From Blastocatellia bacterium (GTDB lineage: Bacteria > Acidobacteriota > Blastocatellia > Pyrinomonadales > Pyrinomonadaceae), in contig PSRF01000302.1 of assembly GCA_003175865.1 (NCBI GenBank), positions 1 to 5,517 of the forward strand: a stretch of DNA of 5,517 nt. The letters are read 5' to 3'. Below, in pieces: positions 1 to 5,508 of this stretch. The notes under the pieces were generated by a model. It was given only the letters and a program-made list of their open reading frames with translations. It was not told where the DNA came from and ran no database searches. Within the stretch, counting starts at the first letter, position 1. Each line of letters opens with the position of its first letter. The position numbers and the translations under genes were made by a program.

Positions 1-48
1 TCACGTTAATTGCGATTTTCGCCGCGCACACTCGAGTAACGTGAAACT
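1..48. other. Left-edge sequence with an 8-base inverted repeat; no clear gene
   Basis: TCACGTTA at 1-8 is the exact reverse complement of TAACGTGA at 37-44, with 28 bases between. The pairing continues imperfectly inward, and its outer limit cannot be seen because it starts at the window edge. One plus-strand frame is open from the edge and ends at a TGA at 42-44 (it would read TLIAIFAAHTRVT). This could be the tail of a gene lying outside the window, because a hairpin repeat follows within five bases, as it does after the glycosylase stop further right. Thirteen codons are too few to recognise a family, so no gene is called. Confidence 0.25.
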
Positions 49-77
49 CCACGGGACAGGCCCGTGGCATCTCGAAA
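49..77 (+). repeat. REP-like hairpin repeat, copy 1
   Basis: A perfect 7-base-pair stem is formed by CCACGGG (49-55) and CCCGTGG (61-67) around the loop ACAGG, followed by the tail CATCTCGAAA. Copy 2 at 118-146 has the same design; the fifth stem pair is G-C here and C-G there, so the change is compensated and pairing is kept. There is no T-run after the stem on either strand, so it is not a classical intrinsic terminator. It lies downstream of the transporter's 3' end. Confidence 0.7.
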
Positions 78-117
78 ATAAGCAATCAAGCGTGTGGTAA
101 TGCCCGGCATAACCCAT

Positions 118-146
118 CCACCGGACAAGCCGGTGGTATTTCGAAT
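118..146 (+). repeat. REP-like hairpin repeat, copy 2
   Basis: CCACCGG (118-124) pairs perfectly with CCGGTGG (130-136) around the loop ACAAG, followed by TATTTCGAA. It lies 69 bases downstream of copy 1 in the same orientation, with loops differing at one base (ACAGG/ACAAG). The stem core is identical to the copy behind the glycosylase gene at 2697. It ends about 24 bases from the transporter stop codon, so the transporter mRNA would carry this hairpin in its 3' region. Between copies 1 and 2 lies a small palindrome, ATGCC-C-GGCAT (100-110). No T-run follows on either strand, so termination is uncertain. Confidence 0.7.
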
Positions 147-170
147 GTTTTCACAGCCTCTACCGGTTCT

Positions 171-1451
171 CTACGCTGGCAGTGTTTGTCCCTTCGTCTC
201 TTTCCCAAACGGCAGCAAAAACAATCCAACAACAAAGGCCAGCGCAGTCAGTGCGACCGGTGTACCGATCGTGTGAAAGTAGGAGACGCCAGCGCCGACC
301 AGAAAAGTGATACCCGCTCCCACAAACCTGCCACTCGACGTGGCGAACGCAAAGGCACTTGCGCGACATTCAGTCGAATATTGTTCGGGCAACCACAGAG
401 TGTACATCGCGAAGTTTGCACCACCCAGGCCGAGGAAAAACAAACAAACCATGAAAGCGCCGAGCGCGTGCGACTTCAAGTAAAACACGTAACCGAACGC
501 GAGCCAGATAAACAGCGCCATGACCGCAAAGTACATTCCGAGCGCCAATCGGCGGCCCAACATCTCCGCAAGATAAGGAAGAACGATGCAACCAAGGATC
601 GTTCCAATCGCGAGCAGGATCGTGCCGTAGGATGCCAACCGCACACCCTGAGTCTCCGAGAATCCGGCTCTAACAGCGAGCTGACTCACAGCAGTTGGAA
701 CGTAAACGGAACCGGCCCACAGTCCCGTAATCGAAATCAGGAGGTAGGTCGAATTGAGGATCGTAAGGCGACGATATTCTGATGAAAACAGCGCTGCAAA
801 CGCGTTGCGCATGGTCCACTGGTGACCAACTTCAGCAATACGGTCCTGCCACCGTTTCGATTCATTAACGCCTAGTCGAATGAAAGCAACCAAAAGTGCA
901 GGTGTTCCTCCAACGAGAAACATCGCACGCCAACCGTACCGCGCTCCGACGAAGTAGTTGATGATCGCTGCAATGAAGATCCCAACGTAATAACCTGTTT
1001 GCATGAGTCCTGCAGCGAGCTTTCTTCGATCCTCCGGCAGCTCCTCCGCGATAAACGTTCCGCCCATCGACCATTCGCCACCAATGCCGATGCCGGCAAG
1101 AAACCTGAACGCCGCGAGCATCCAGACGTCTCGAGCGAACGCTCCGAGAAAAGTGAAGAGGGAGTAGCAGAGAATCGTCAGCATTAAGGTTCGCACGCGA
1201 CCAAAACGATCCGCGATTGGTCCCCACAGCAGTGAGAAACCCCAGCCGACGAGAAACAGTGCAAACAGTAGTCCGCCGTAGAAACCAACATTCGATTGAT
1301 CGGCTGATATACCTGAGCGCGGAAGTAGTTCACGCAATGCCGGTACAAGGACGAGCGCGTAAATGAATGAGTCCATGCCATCGAGGGCCCAGCCGCCCCA
1401 TGCTGCAAGGAAGCCACGGATTTGATTGGTGGTTAAAGGGGAATTGGCCAT
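171..1451 (-). CDS. MFS transporter, NanT/metabolite:H+ symporter-like
   Basis: A 426-residue inner-membrane protein with about twelve hydrophobic segments, a normal length for the major facilitator superfamily. Helix 1 carries the acidic DGMD motif (24-27), typical of sialic-acid, aromatic-acid and metabolite/H+ symporters. The loop between helices 2 and 3 has signature motif A, GPIADRFGRVR (77-87). Helix 4 has GIGIGGEW (120-127), a hallmark of the same symporter branch. A central cytoplasmic loop spans roughly 193-227. The second half repeats the pattern with GRR (299-301), LPEQYSTECRASAF (354-367) and the C-terminal KETKGQTLP (417-425). It probably moves a sugar acid or other organic anion with protons; the substrate cannot be read from the sequence. 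The ATG at 1451 is the first possible start, since an in-frame TAA lies eleven codons upstream and none of the codons between is a start. No Shine-Dalgarno precedes it. It is divergent from the DNA glycosylase gene. Drug efflux is an alternative role, less favoured by these motifs. Confidence 0.93.
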   Translation of the reverse strand: MANSPLTTNQIRGFLAAWGGWALDGMDSFIYALVLVPALRELLPRSGISADQSNVGFYGGLLFALFLVGWGFSLLWGPIADRFGRVRTLMLTILCYSLFTFLGAFARDVWMLAAFRFLAGIGIGGEWSMGGTFIAEELPEDRRKLAAGLMQTGYYVGIFIAAIINYFVGARYGWRAMFLVGGTPALLVAFIRLGVNESKRWQDRIAEVGHQWTMRNAFAALFSSEYRRLTILNSTYLLISITGLWAGSVYVPTAVSQLAVRAGFSETQGVRLASYGTILLAIGTILGCIVLPYLAEMLGRRLALGMYFAVMALFIWLAFGYVFYLKSHALGAFMVCLFFLGLGGANFAMYTLWLPEQYSTECRASAFAFATSSGRFVGAGITFLVGAGVSYFHTIGTPVALTALAFVVGLFLLPFGKETKGQTLPA

Positions 1452-1483
1452 GTGGGGATTTGCATACTCGGAAGCGTCGAGGG

Positions 1484-1492
1484 TTTATAACA
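1484..1492 (-). promoter_or_regulatory. Candidate extended -10 promoter of the MFS gene
   Basis: Read on the minus strand, TGT followed by TATAAA matches the extended -10 consensus TGnTATAAT at all but the last base. Transcription would begin near 1477 and leave a leader of about 25 bases before the ATG at 1451. No good -35 box is seen at 16-18 bases, which is tolerated for extended -10 promoters. The ten bases CCTGTGTTAT that include the start of this element occur again upstream of the GH2 gene (5348-5357). Confidence 0.35.
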
Positions 1493-1549
1493 CAGGATCC
1501 GAATTACAGATGGTTGTAAACGACCTGAGGGGCTCGCGTCCTCACAGAT

Positions 1550-1577
1550 TTGAGTAATCCGCCTCCCACGTTAACAT
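1550..1577 (+). promoter_or_regulatory. Candidate promoter of the DNA glycosylase gene, possibly leaderless
   Basis: TTGAGT (1550-1555) and TAACAT (1572-1577) are separated by 16 bases, and each matches four of six bases of the housekeeping -35 and -10 consensus. Transcription from this pair would begin about 1584-1585, at or next to the A of the ATG at 1585. That fits the lack of any Shine-Dalgarno before this gene. An alternative weaker pair is TTGCAT (1460-1465) and TTTATA (1484-1489), 18 bases apart, which would give a leader of nearly 90 bases and would overlap the transporter promoter on the other strand. Confidence 0.3.
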
Positions 1578-1584
1578 CCTTTTC

Positions 1585-2694
1585 ATGACAGTCATGCTTG
1601 ACGCGCTACGAGGTTTCGCAGTTTCGAGAAACTTCTTCAAATCAGCCACTCTGAAACAGGCACTCACCAAGATGCAATTTGTGCAGGCGGATCCAATCCG
1701 TGCTCCAGCAAGGGCTCAAGATCTGATACTGCGTCAGCGAGTCGCAAATTACCGCGTGGGAGATCTCGAGAATCAGTACTCAAGTTTGGATATCGAGGAA
1801 GACTTCTTCGTCAACTACGGTTATGTCACACGACACTTGCAGTCGTTAATGCATCCTCGGTCAGAATCACGCGTACCTGCGGACGACATTGGTCGCTCAT
1901 GGCCTGCTGCACAGCGAAAAAAAGTGAAGTTATTACTTGAGTTTGTGCGCCAACGCGGTGTGGTTCATCCTCGAGAGGTTGATGAGTCCTTCTCGCACGG
2001 AAAAGTGAGGAACTACTGGGGTGGTTCTTCAAATGCAACGACGCATTTACTTGATGCTATGCACTACCAAGGGTTGTTACGAGTTGTCCGGCGGGAGAAG
2101 GGAATTCGACTCTACAGCCCACAACAGCATGCGTCAGTTCCTATGGATGCAGCTGAGCGTCGCGCGAGAATGGATGCGCTTGCAGATATCGTGGTTGGAA
2201 TTTACGCGCCACTGACTGGTCCAAGTTTGTCGTTTTATGTACGACGGCTTCGTTTCGCCGCACCACAATGGCAGGGGGAAGTGAAGAGTACGTTCGAACG
2301 CGCCAGGGAGAGACTGTCAAAGACAAGAATCGATGGTGTCGATTGGTACTGGTTGTCGAATGAGAGTATGACTGATGAACACCCAGAGGATCGCGTTCTT
2401 TTGTTGGCGCCATTTGATCCACTTGTTCATGACCGTACACGTTTCGAGTTGTTGTGGGGTTGGACTTATCGTTTCGAAGCTTACACGCCGGTGCATAAAC
2501 GAGAGCGTGGTTACTACGCCATGCCAATGTTATGGCGAGATAGCGTTATTGGTTGGGCCAACCTGGCGCTAACGAACGGCAAACTGAATGCGGACTTTGG
2601 GTATATCAAAGGAAAGCCGAGAGAAAAACTGTTTAGAACCGAGCTTGACGTTGAACTCGACCGCATTCGTGAGTTCTTGGGACTGGCTAAGTAA
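1585..2694 (+). CDS. YcaQ/AlkX-like winged-helix DNA glycosylase
   Basis: A 369-residue cytoplasmic protein of the HTH_42/AlkZ-like family (COG3214), whose characterised members, E. coli YcaQ (AlkX) and Streptomyces AlkZ, are DNA glycosylases that excise bulky alkylated bases and unhook interstrand crosslinks. The N-terminal part contains KMQFVQADPIRAPARAQDLIL (30-50); Gln34-Ala35-Asp36 fits the QxD catalytic motif of the YcaQ branch, whereas AlkZ has QxQ. The middle (about 105-250) should form the winged-helix modules. The C-terminal part has the strongly conserved APFDPLVHDR (275-284) and YRFEAYTPVHKRERGYYAMPML (295-316), matching E. coli YcaQ as I remember it. It is somewhat shorter than the roughly 410 residues of YcaQ. 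After the catalytic region it has FFVNYGYVTRHL (74-85) where YcaQ has a W-A-H segment, which suggests a separate subfamily. Starts are possible at 1585 or at the in-frame ATG at 1594; neither has a Shine-Dalgarno. It may act alone, as its neighbours are on the other strand. Confidence 0.92.
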   Translation: MTVMLDALRGFAVSRNFFKSATLKQALTKMQFVQADPIRAPARAQDLILRQRVANYRVGDLENQYSSLDIEEDFFVNYGYVTRHLQSLMHPRSESRVPADDIGRSWPAAQRKKVKLLLEFVRQRGVVHPREVDESFSHGKVRNYWGGSSNATTHLLDAMHYQGLLRVVRREKGIRLYSPQQHASVPMDAAERRARMDALADIVVGIYAPLTGPSLSFYVRRLRFAAPQWQGEVKSTFERARERLSKTRIDGVDWYWLSNESMTDEHPEDRVLLLAPFDPLVHDRTRFELLWGWTYRFEAYTPVHKRERGYYAMPMLWRDSVIGWANLALTNGKLNADFGYIKGKPREKLFRTELDVELDRIREFLGLAK

Positions 2695-2696
2695 AC

Positions 2697-2726
2697 ACCA
2701 CCGGCTTTATGCCGGTGGTACTTAAG
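2697..2726 (+). repeat. REP-like hairpin repeat, copy 3
   Basis: ACCACCGGC (2697-2705) pairs perfectly with GCCGGTGGT (2711-2719) around the loop TTTAT, followed by ACTTAAG. It begins two bases after the glycosylase stop codon. The stem core is identical to copy 2. The tail GGTACTTAAG (2717-2726) matches the tail of copy 4 at nine of ten bases. The sequence after the stem has no T-run, so if it affects the mRNA end it more likely does so by blocking 3' exonucleases than as a standard terminator. Confidence 0.75.
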
Positions 2727-2755
2727 TTCAACCTAATCGACAAACCCTATATTTC

Positions 2756-2780
2756 TTCGCGCGGCTGCGCCGCGCGCGAA
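2756..2780. repeat. GC-rich hairpin between convergent genes
   Basis: CGCGCGGC (2758-2765) pairs perfectly with GCCGCGCG (2769-2776) around the three-base loop TGC. The flanking TTC and CGAA allow the stem to be extended if a CG pair is bulged out. It lies midway between repeat copies 3 and 4 and shares no sequence with them. It works equally on both strands and may help separate the two converging transcripts, but there is no T-run on either side. Confidence 0.6.
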
Positions 2781-2805
2781 TGCGGTCGGGCACCTACTAG
2801 GCGGA

Positions 2806-2841
2806 CCATCATCGGCATAAAGCCGATGATGGGTAGTTAAG
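2806..2841. repeat. REP-like hairpin repeat, copy 4, overlapping the GH2 stop codon
   Basis: CCATCATCGGC (2806-2816) pairs perfectly over eleven bases with GCCGATGATGG (2822-2832) around the loop ATAAA. Compared with copy 3, two stem pairs change from C-G to T-A with both strands changed together, so pairing has been preserved. The loop is the reverse complement of copy 3's TTTAT, but the tail GGTAGTTAAG (2832-2841) matches the tail of copy 3 in the plus orientation. The GH2 stop codon (2837-2839, minus strand) lies inside this tail. Confidence 0.7.
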
Positions 2842-5299
2842 GTGTCTGAGATGTAATCACCGCACTTGCCGAACGTAGACTGTCGGCTGTAGCCGTTAGT
2901 GTGATCTTGCCCGGCTCTTTAGTTGACCTCACGACTACGAGCAATCTTCCCTGCCAGGCCTTGCGATGTGACTGTTGATAGCTTTCTGTGCTCATCGGAT
3001 TGCCATTCGCCACTGCGATGATTTCACCTGGTCCAGTAAGAGAAAAATTCACCAAGTTGTCGGCCATCGGGTTGCGTACACCGCTTTCGTCAATTAACTG
3101 CACTGTTACGTAACTCAAATCCTGGTTGTCTGCACGAATGTTTGTGCGATCAGCAGATAATGCTAAGTGAGTTGGTTGGCTGGCAGTTCTCAGTTCAGAT
3201 GAATTGACCTGTTTTGCCGCTCGATAGCCAATTGCCTTTATCAAACCAGGCTCGTACGGAACCGACCATGCGTTCTTAAACTCAGTAGCTCGGTTTGTAG
3301 GTTTCTTGCCGAGCGACTTTCCATTCAAAAACAACTCCACTTCGTCGCAGGACGAGTAAACAGTCACATTCAGTGGCTTGCGTTCGTAACCGGCCCAGTT
3401 CCAGTTCGCTACAACATCAAACCAATGCCACTTGGACCAGAACTGTCTTTTGGGGTTCGGAGGAAAGGAAGGTTGCGGCGGAGTGACAAACACAGAAAGT
3501 TGATCAGGTTTCCAAAGTGCATCACGGTAATAAGACTGTGGCCGCTTCCAACCACACGTATCGATATCACCACAATACGCGATGTTCCAGGGATAAAAAC
3601 TCTGCTCTTGAAAGTAACCACGCCAACCAATACTTGCTTCACCAAGATAATCAAATGCTGTCCACACAAAGTCGCCGATGACGTACGGATGATCTACGAC
3701 ATTCATCCATGCGTCGAAAGCCTCGAGCGGGTACGACTCGGACCCAAACATGACGCGGTTCGGTACGCGTTTGTGATCAAACTCGTACAGACTTTTGGTG
3801 CGATCACCAAACGCAGCGTAGTTGTAGCCGCCAACATCGAGCGTCGCGAAATAGGGATCCTTGTCTTCACGTAAATCATTCACGGCGGAAGTTATGGGTC
3901 TTGTAGGTTCCAGCTCTCGAACATGATCCGCTAATTCCTTTGCGACCTTCACAACTTCCGGCTTCTGTCGGCTCGGAATCTCGTTACCAATGCTCCACAT
4001 AATCACCGAAGGATGATTGCGATCGCGTGCAATCATGCTGTCGATGTCACGTTTCCACCACTCGTCGAAAAACAGGTGATAGTCGTGAGGGTTCTTGCCT
4101 TCGCGCCACATGTCGAATGCTTCGTCGATGACCATCATTCCCAAACGATCACAGGCATCGAGAAATGCAGGCGAAGGTGGATTATGCGCCAACCGCAGCG
4201 CGTTGTAGCCGCTGGCTTTCAAAAGTTCGACGCGCCGCTCCTCGGCACGATCAAACGCTCGTGCACCGAGTGGTCCATTGTCGTGGTGCAGGCAACCACC
4301 CTTGAGTTTCAAAGGTTTGCCATTAAGGATGAAGCCGTTTGTCGTATCGAATGAAATAGTGCGGATGCCAAATTTGGTTTCGACACTATCTACGTGGTCG
4401 CGATCTCTACGCACCTCAGTAATCGCCGTGTAGAGAGTCGGCGAATCAGGCGACCACAACATAGGGGATGCGACCGTCGTCTCCTGATTAAATTCATAGA
4501 CACCGTGAGGATCGATGGTTTGATTTGATTCAACGCGAGCGACTTCTCGTCCCTTGATGTCTACGATTCGAGTAAGCAGACGAATCGAAGAGGAACTGTC
4601 ACGTTGGTTAGTTACTGCAGTTTTGATCTTTAGTGAGGCTGAGGATTGATTGACCTTGGATGAGGTGATGTAAGTGCCCCATTGTGCAATGTGCGTCGGA
4701 TCGAGCGTCTTCAGCCAAACGTGACGATAGATTCCGGATCCCGAATACCAGCGACTGTTTTCTCCTTCGTTCCTTACTTTAACTGCGAGCACATTAGCGG
4801 CGTTTCTTTTTACCTTGTCCGTCAAATCAAACCAGAAACTTGTATAACCGTATGGGTGAGTCCCGACCCACTGGCCGTTCAACCATATTTCAGCGTTCAT
4901 GTAGACGCCGTCGAATTGAACAACGATTCTCTTGCCGTCCTGCGCGTTTGAGATCGTGAATGCCTTGCGATACCAGCCTGTGCCGCCAGTTGTGAAGCCG
5001 CCGTTAACCTGGCTGATTGCGTTTGGATCAAACGGCGAATTTGTCCCCGGCAGATCTTCAATGCTCCAGTCGTGCGGCAGATCGAGCTCGCGCCACTTCG
5101 AATCGTCGAAGTCAGCCGACTCCGCGCCCTGTGCGCCACCGCGATGAAAGCGCCAGTTGGAGTCAAAGAGGACGGTGGAGCGCGGCGTGATGCTGCTTTC
5201 ATTCTGCGCGTGCGTTGGTAATTCGTGAATCGATGACCCAGCGATAGCGATCAAGACGAAAAGGTTGATTAGGAAAAGCCGAACTCGGTGTGAGTACAA
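2837..5299 (-). CDS. Secreted glycoside hydrolase family 2, beta-galactosidase-like
   Basis: An 820-residue exported enzyme expected to hydrolyse terminal beta-linked sugars by a retaining mechanism. A signal peptide is visible: basic SHRVR (3-7), hydrophobic LFLINLFVLIAIAG (8-21) and a likely cut after THA (29-31); no lipobox cysteine. The domains in order are the GH2 sugar-binding jelly roll (about 42-200, with GGTGWYRKAF at 105-114 and YSGSGIYR at 185-192), the Ig-like domain (about 203-313), the TIM barrel (about 315-600), a DUF4982-type domain (about 618-692, with VELFLNGKSLGKK) and a C-terminal Ig-like GH2 domain (about 708-818). The acid/base is Glu440 in MWSIGNE, and the nucleophile is Glu521 in FGSES. 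KGGCLHHDNGPLGA (333-346) and DTCGWKRPQSYYRDALW (580-596) are typical of DUF4982-bearing beta-galactosidases. Activity on another beta-glycoside cannot be excluded. The start is TTG, chosen because GGAGG lies seven bases upstream, the signal peptide follows directly, and the next methionine is deep in the jelly roll. It is convergent with the glycosylase gene and looks monocistronic here. Confidence 0.94.
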   Translation of the reverse strand: MYSHRVRLFLINLFVLIAIAGSSIHELPTHAQNESSITPRSTVLFDSNWRFHRGGAQGAESADFDDSKWRELDLPHDWSIEDLPGTNSPFDPNAISQVNGGFTTGGTGWYRKAFTISNAQDGKRIVVQFDGVYMNAEIWLNGQWVGTHPYGYTSFWFDLTDKVKRNAANVLAVKVRNEGENSRWYSGSGIYRHVWLKTLDPTHIAQWGTYITSSKVNQSSASLKIKTAVTNQRDSSSSIRLLTRIVDIKGREVARVESNQTIDPHGVYEFNQETTVASPMLWSPDSPTLYTAITEVRRDRDHVDSVETKFGIRTISFDTTNGFILNGKPLKLKGGCLHHDNGPLGARAFDRAEERRVELLKASGYNALRLAHNPPSPAFLDACDRLGMMVIDEAFDMWREGKNPHDYHLFFDEWWKRDIDSMIARDRNHPSVIMWSIGNEIPSRQKPEVVKVAKELADHVRELEPTRPITSAVNDLREDKDPYFATLDVGGYNYAAFGDRTKSLYEFDHKRVPNRVMFGSESYPLEAFDAWMNVVDHPYVIGDFVWTAFDYLGEASIGWRGYFQEQSFYPWNIAYCGDIDTCGWKRPQSYYRDALWKPDQLSVFVTPPQPSFPPNPKRQFWSKWHWFDVVANWNWAGYERKPLNVTVYSSCDEVELFLNGKSLGKKPTNRATEFKNAWSVPYEPGLIKAIGYRAAKQVNSSELRTASQPTHLALSADRTNIRADNQDLSYVTVQLIDESGVRNPMADNLVNFSLTGPGEIIAVANGNPMSTESYQQSHRKAWQGRLLVVVRSTKEPGKITLTATADSLRSASAVITSQTP

Positions 5300-5306
5300 A
5301 GGAACG

Positions 5307-5311
5307 CCTCC
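5307..5311 (-). promoter_or_regulatory. Ribosome binding site fixing the TTG start of the GH2 gene
   Basis: On the minus strand GGAGG lies seven bases before the TTG at 5299-5297, an ideal spacing. No ATG or GTG is in frame nearby, so this site is the main evidence for a TTG initiation codon. The other two genes in the window have no comparable site. Confidence 0.8.
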
Positions 5312-5318
5312 GGGTGCA

Positions 5319-5508
5319 AAGTTAGGAAAGCGATTCTTCTGCGCACGATAACACAGGGAGTCAACAGTATTGTGCTTCAGATGTGAGGTCGAGGCTCAGT
5401 CCGCCGGAGGTGGCTATTGATTTATCCCTTCTGGCCCTTTAGTAGTGCCGTTGAAGGAGTGAGACAAGCTCTTCTGTCGGACCGCGTCTCGTGCGCTAAG
5501 TTAGGAAA
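5319..5508. repeat. 11-base direct repeat upstream of the GH2 gene
   Basis: AAGTTAGGAAA occurs exactly at 5319-5329 and again at 5498-5508, separated by 168 bases. The first copy sits just upstream of the GH2 ribosome binding site, the second near the window edge. Between them GCGCACGA (5341-5348) and TCGTGCGC (5489-5496) form an 8-base inverted repeat. The pair could be regulator-binding sites, a target duplication around an old insertion, or chance. The rest of this 218-base stretch (5300-5517) holds no convincing gene. A minus-strand frame open from the window edge runs 31 codons to a TAA at 5424-5422 and is not recognised. Confidence 0.45.
5345..5353 (-). promoter_or_regulatory. Weak candidate extended -10 promoter of the GH2 gene
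   Basis: On the minus strand TGT is followed by TATCGT, matching four of six bases of the -10 consensus with an extended TG. It lies within CCTGTGTTAT (5348-5357), the same ten bases found upstream of the transporter gene. A TTGACT nearby upstream has the sequence of a good -35 box, but its spacing to this element is far too short. The leader would be about 40 bases. Confidence 0.2.

Noticed and set aside
186..782. Long open frame on the plus strand opposite the transporter gene
   Set aside because: Its translation is rich in Arg, Gln and Ser with no domain, and it runs antisense to a gene with clear MFS motifs; it is a shadow.
1433..1465. Ten-codon minus-strand upstream frame (MQIPTWPIPL) overlapping the transporter start
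   Set aside because: Only a weak GAG precedes it and such a short frame is expected by chance; no conserved leader-peptide pattern such as repeated regulatory codons.
1526..1544. Hairpin TGAGG/CCTCA in the divergent promoter region
   Set aside because: A five-base stem with a nine-base loop is common by chance and is not supported by any second copy.
2141..2527. Minus-strand open frame opposite the glycosylase gene
   Set aside because: Antisense to the conserved APFDP and YTP motifs of the YcaQ family; no recognisable protein features of its own.
2697..2726. Intrinsic terminator of the glycosylase gene
   Set aside because: The stem is strong but is followed by ACTTAAGTTC rather than a T-run, and the same structure recurs as a repeat elsewhere in the window.
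3425..3874. Plus-strand frame of 149 codons opposite the GH2 gene
   Set aside because: Overlaps the GH2 catalytic and DUF4982 regions on the other strand; the composition is not protein-like and there is no start signal.
5401..5414. Possible fifth copy of the hairpin repeat, CCGCC-GGA-GGTGG
   Set aside because: Five pairs only, one of them G-T, a three-base loop, and a tail that does not fit the other four.
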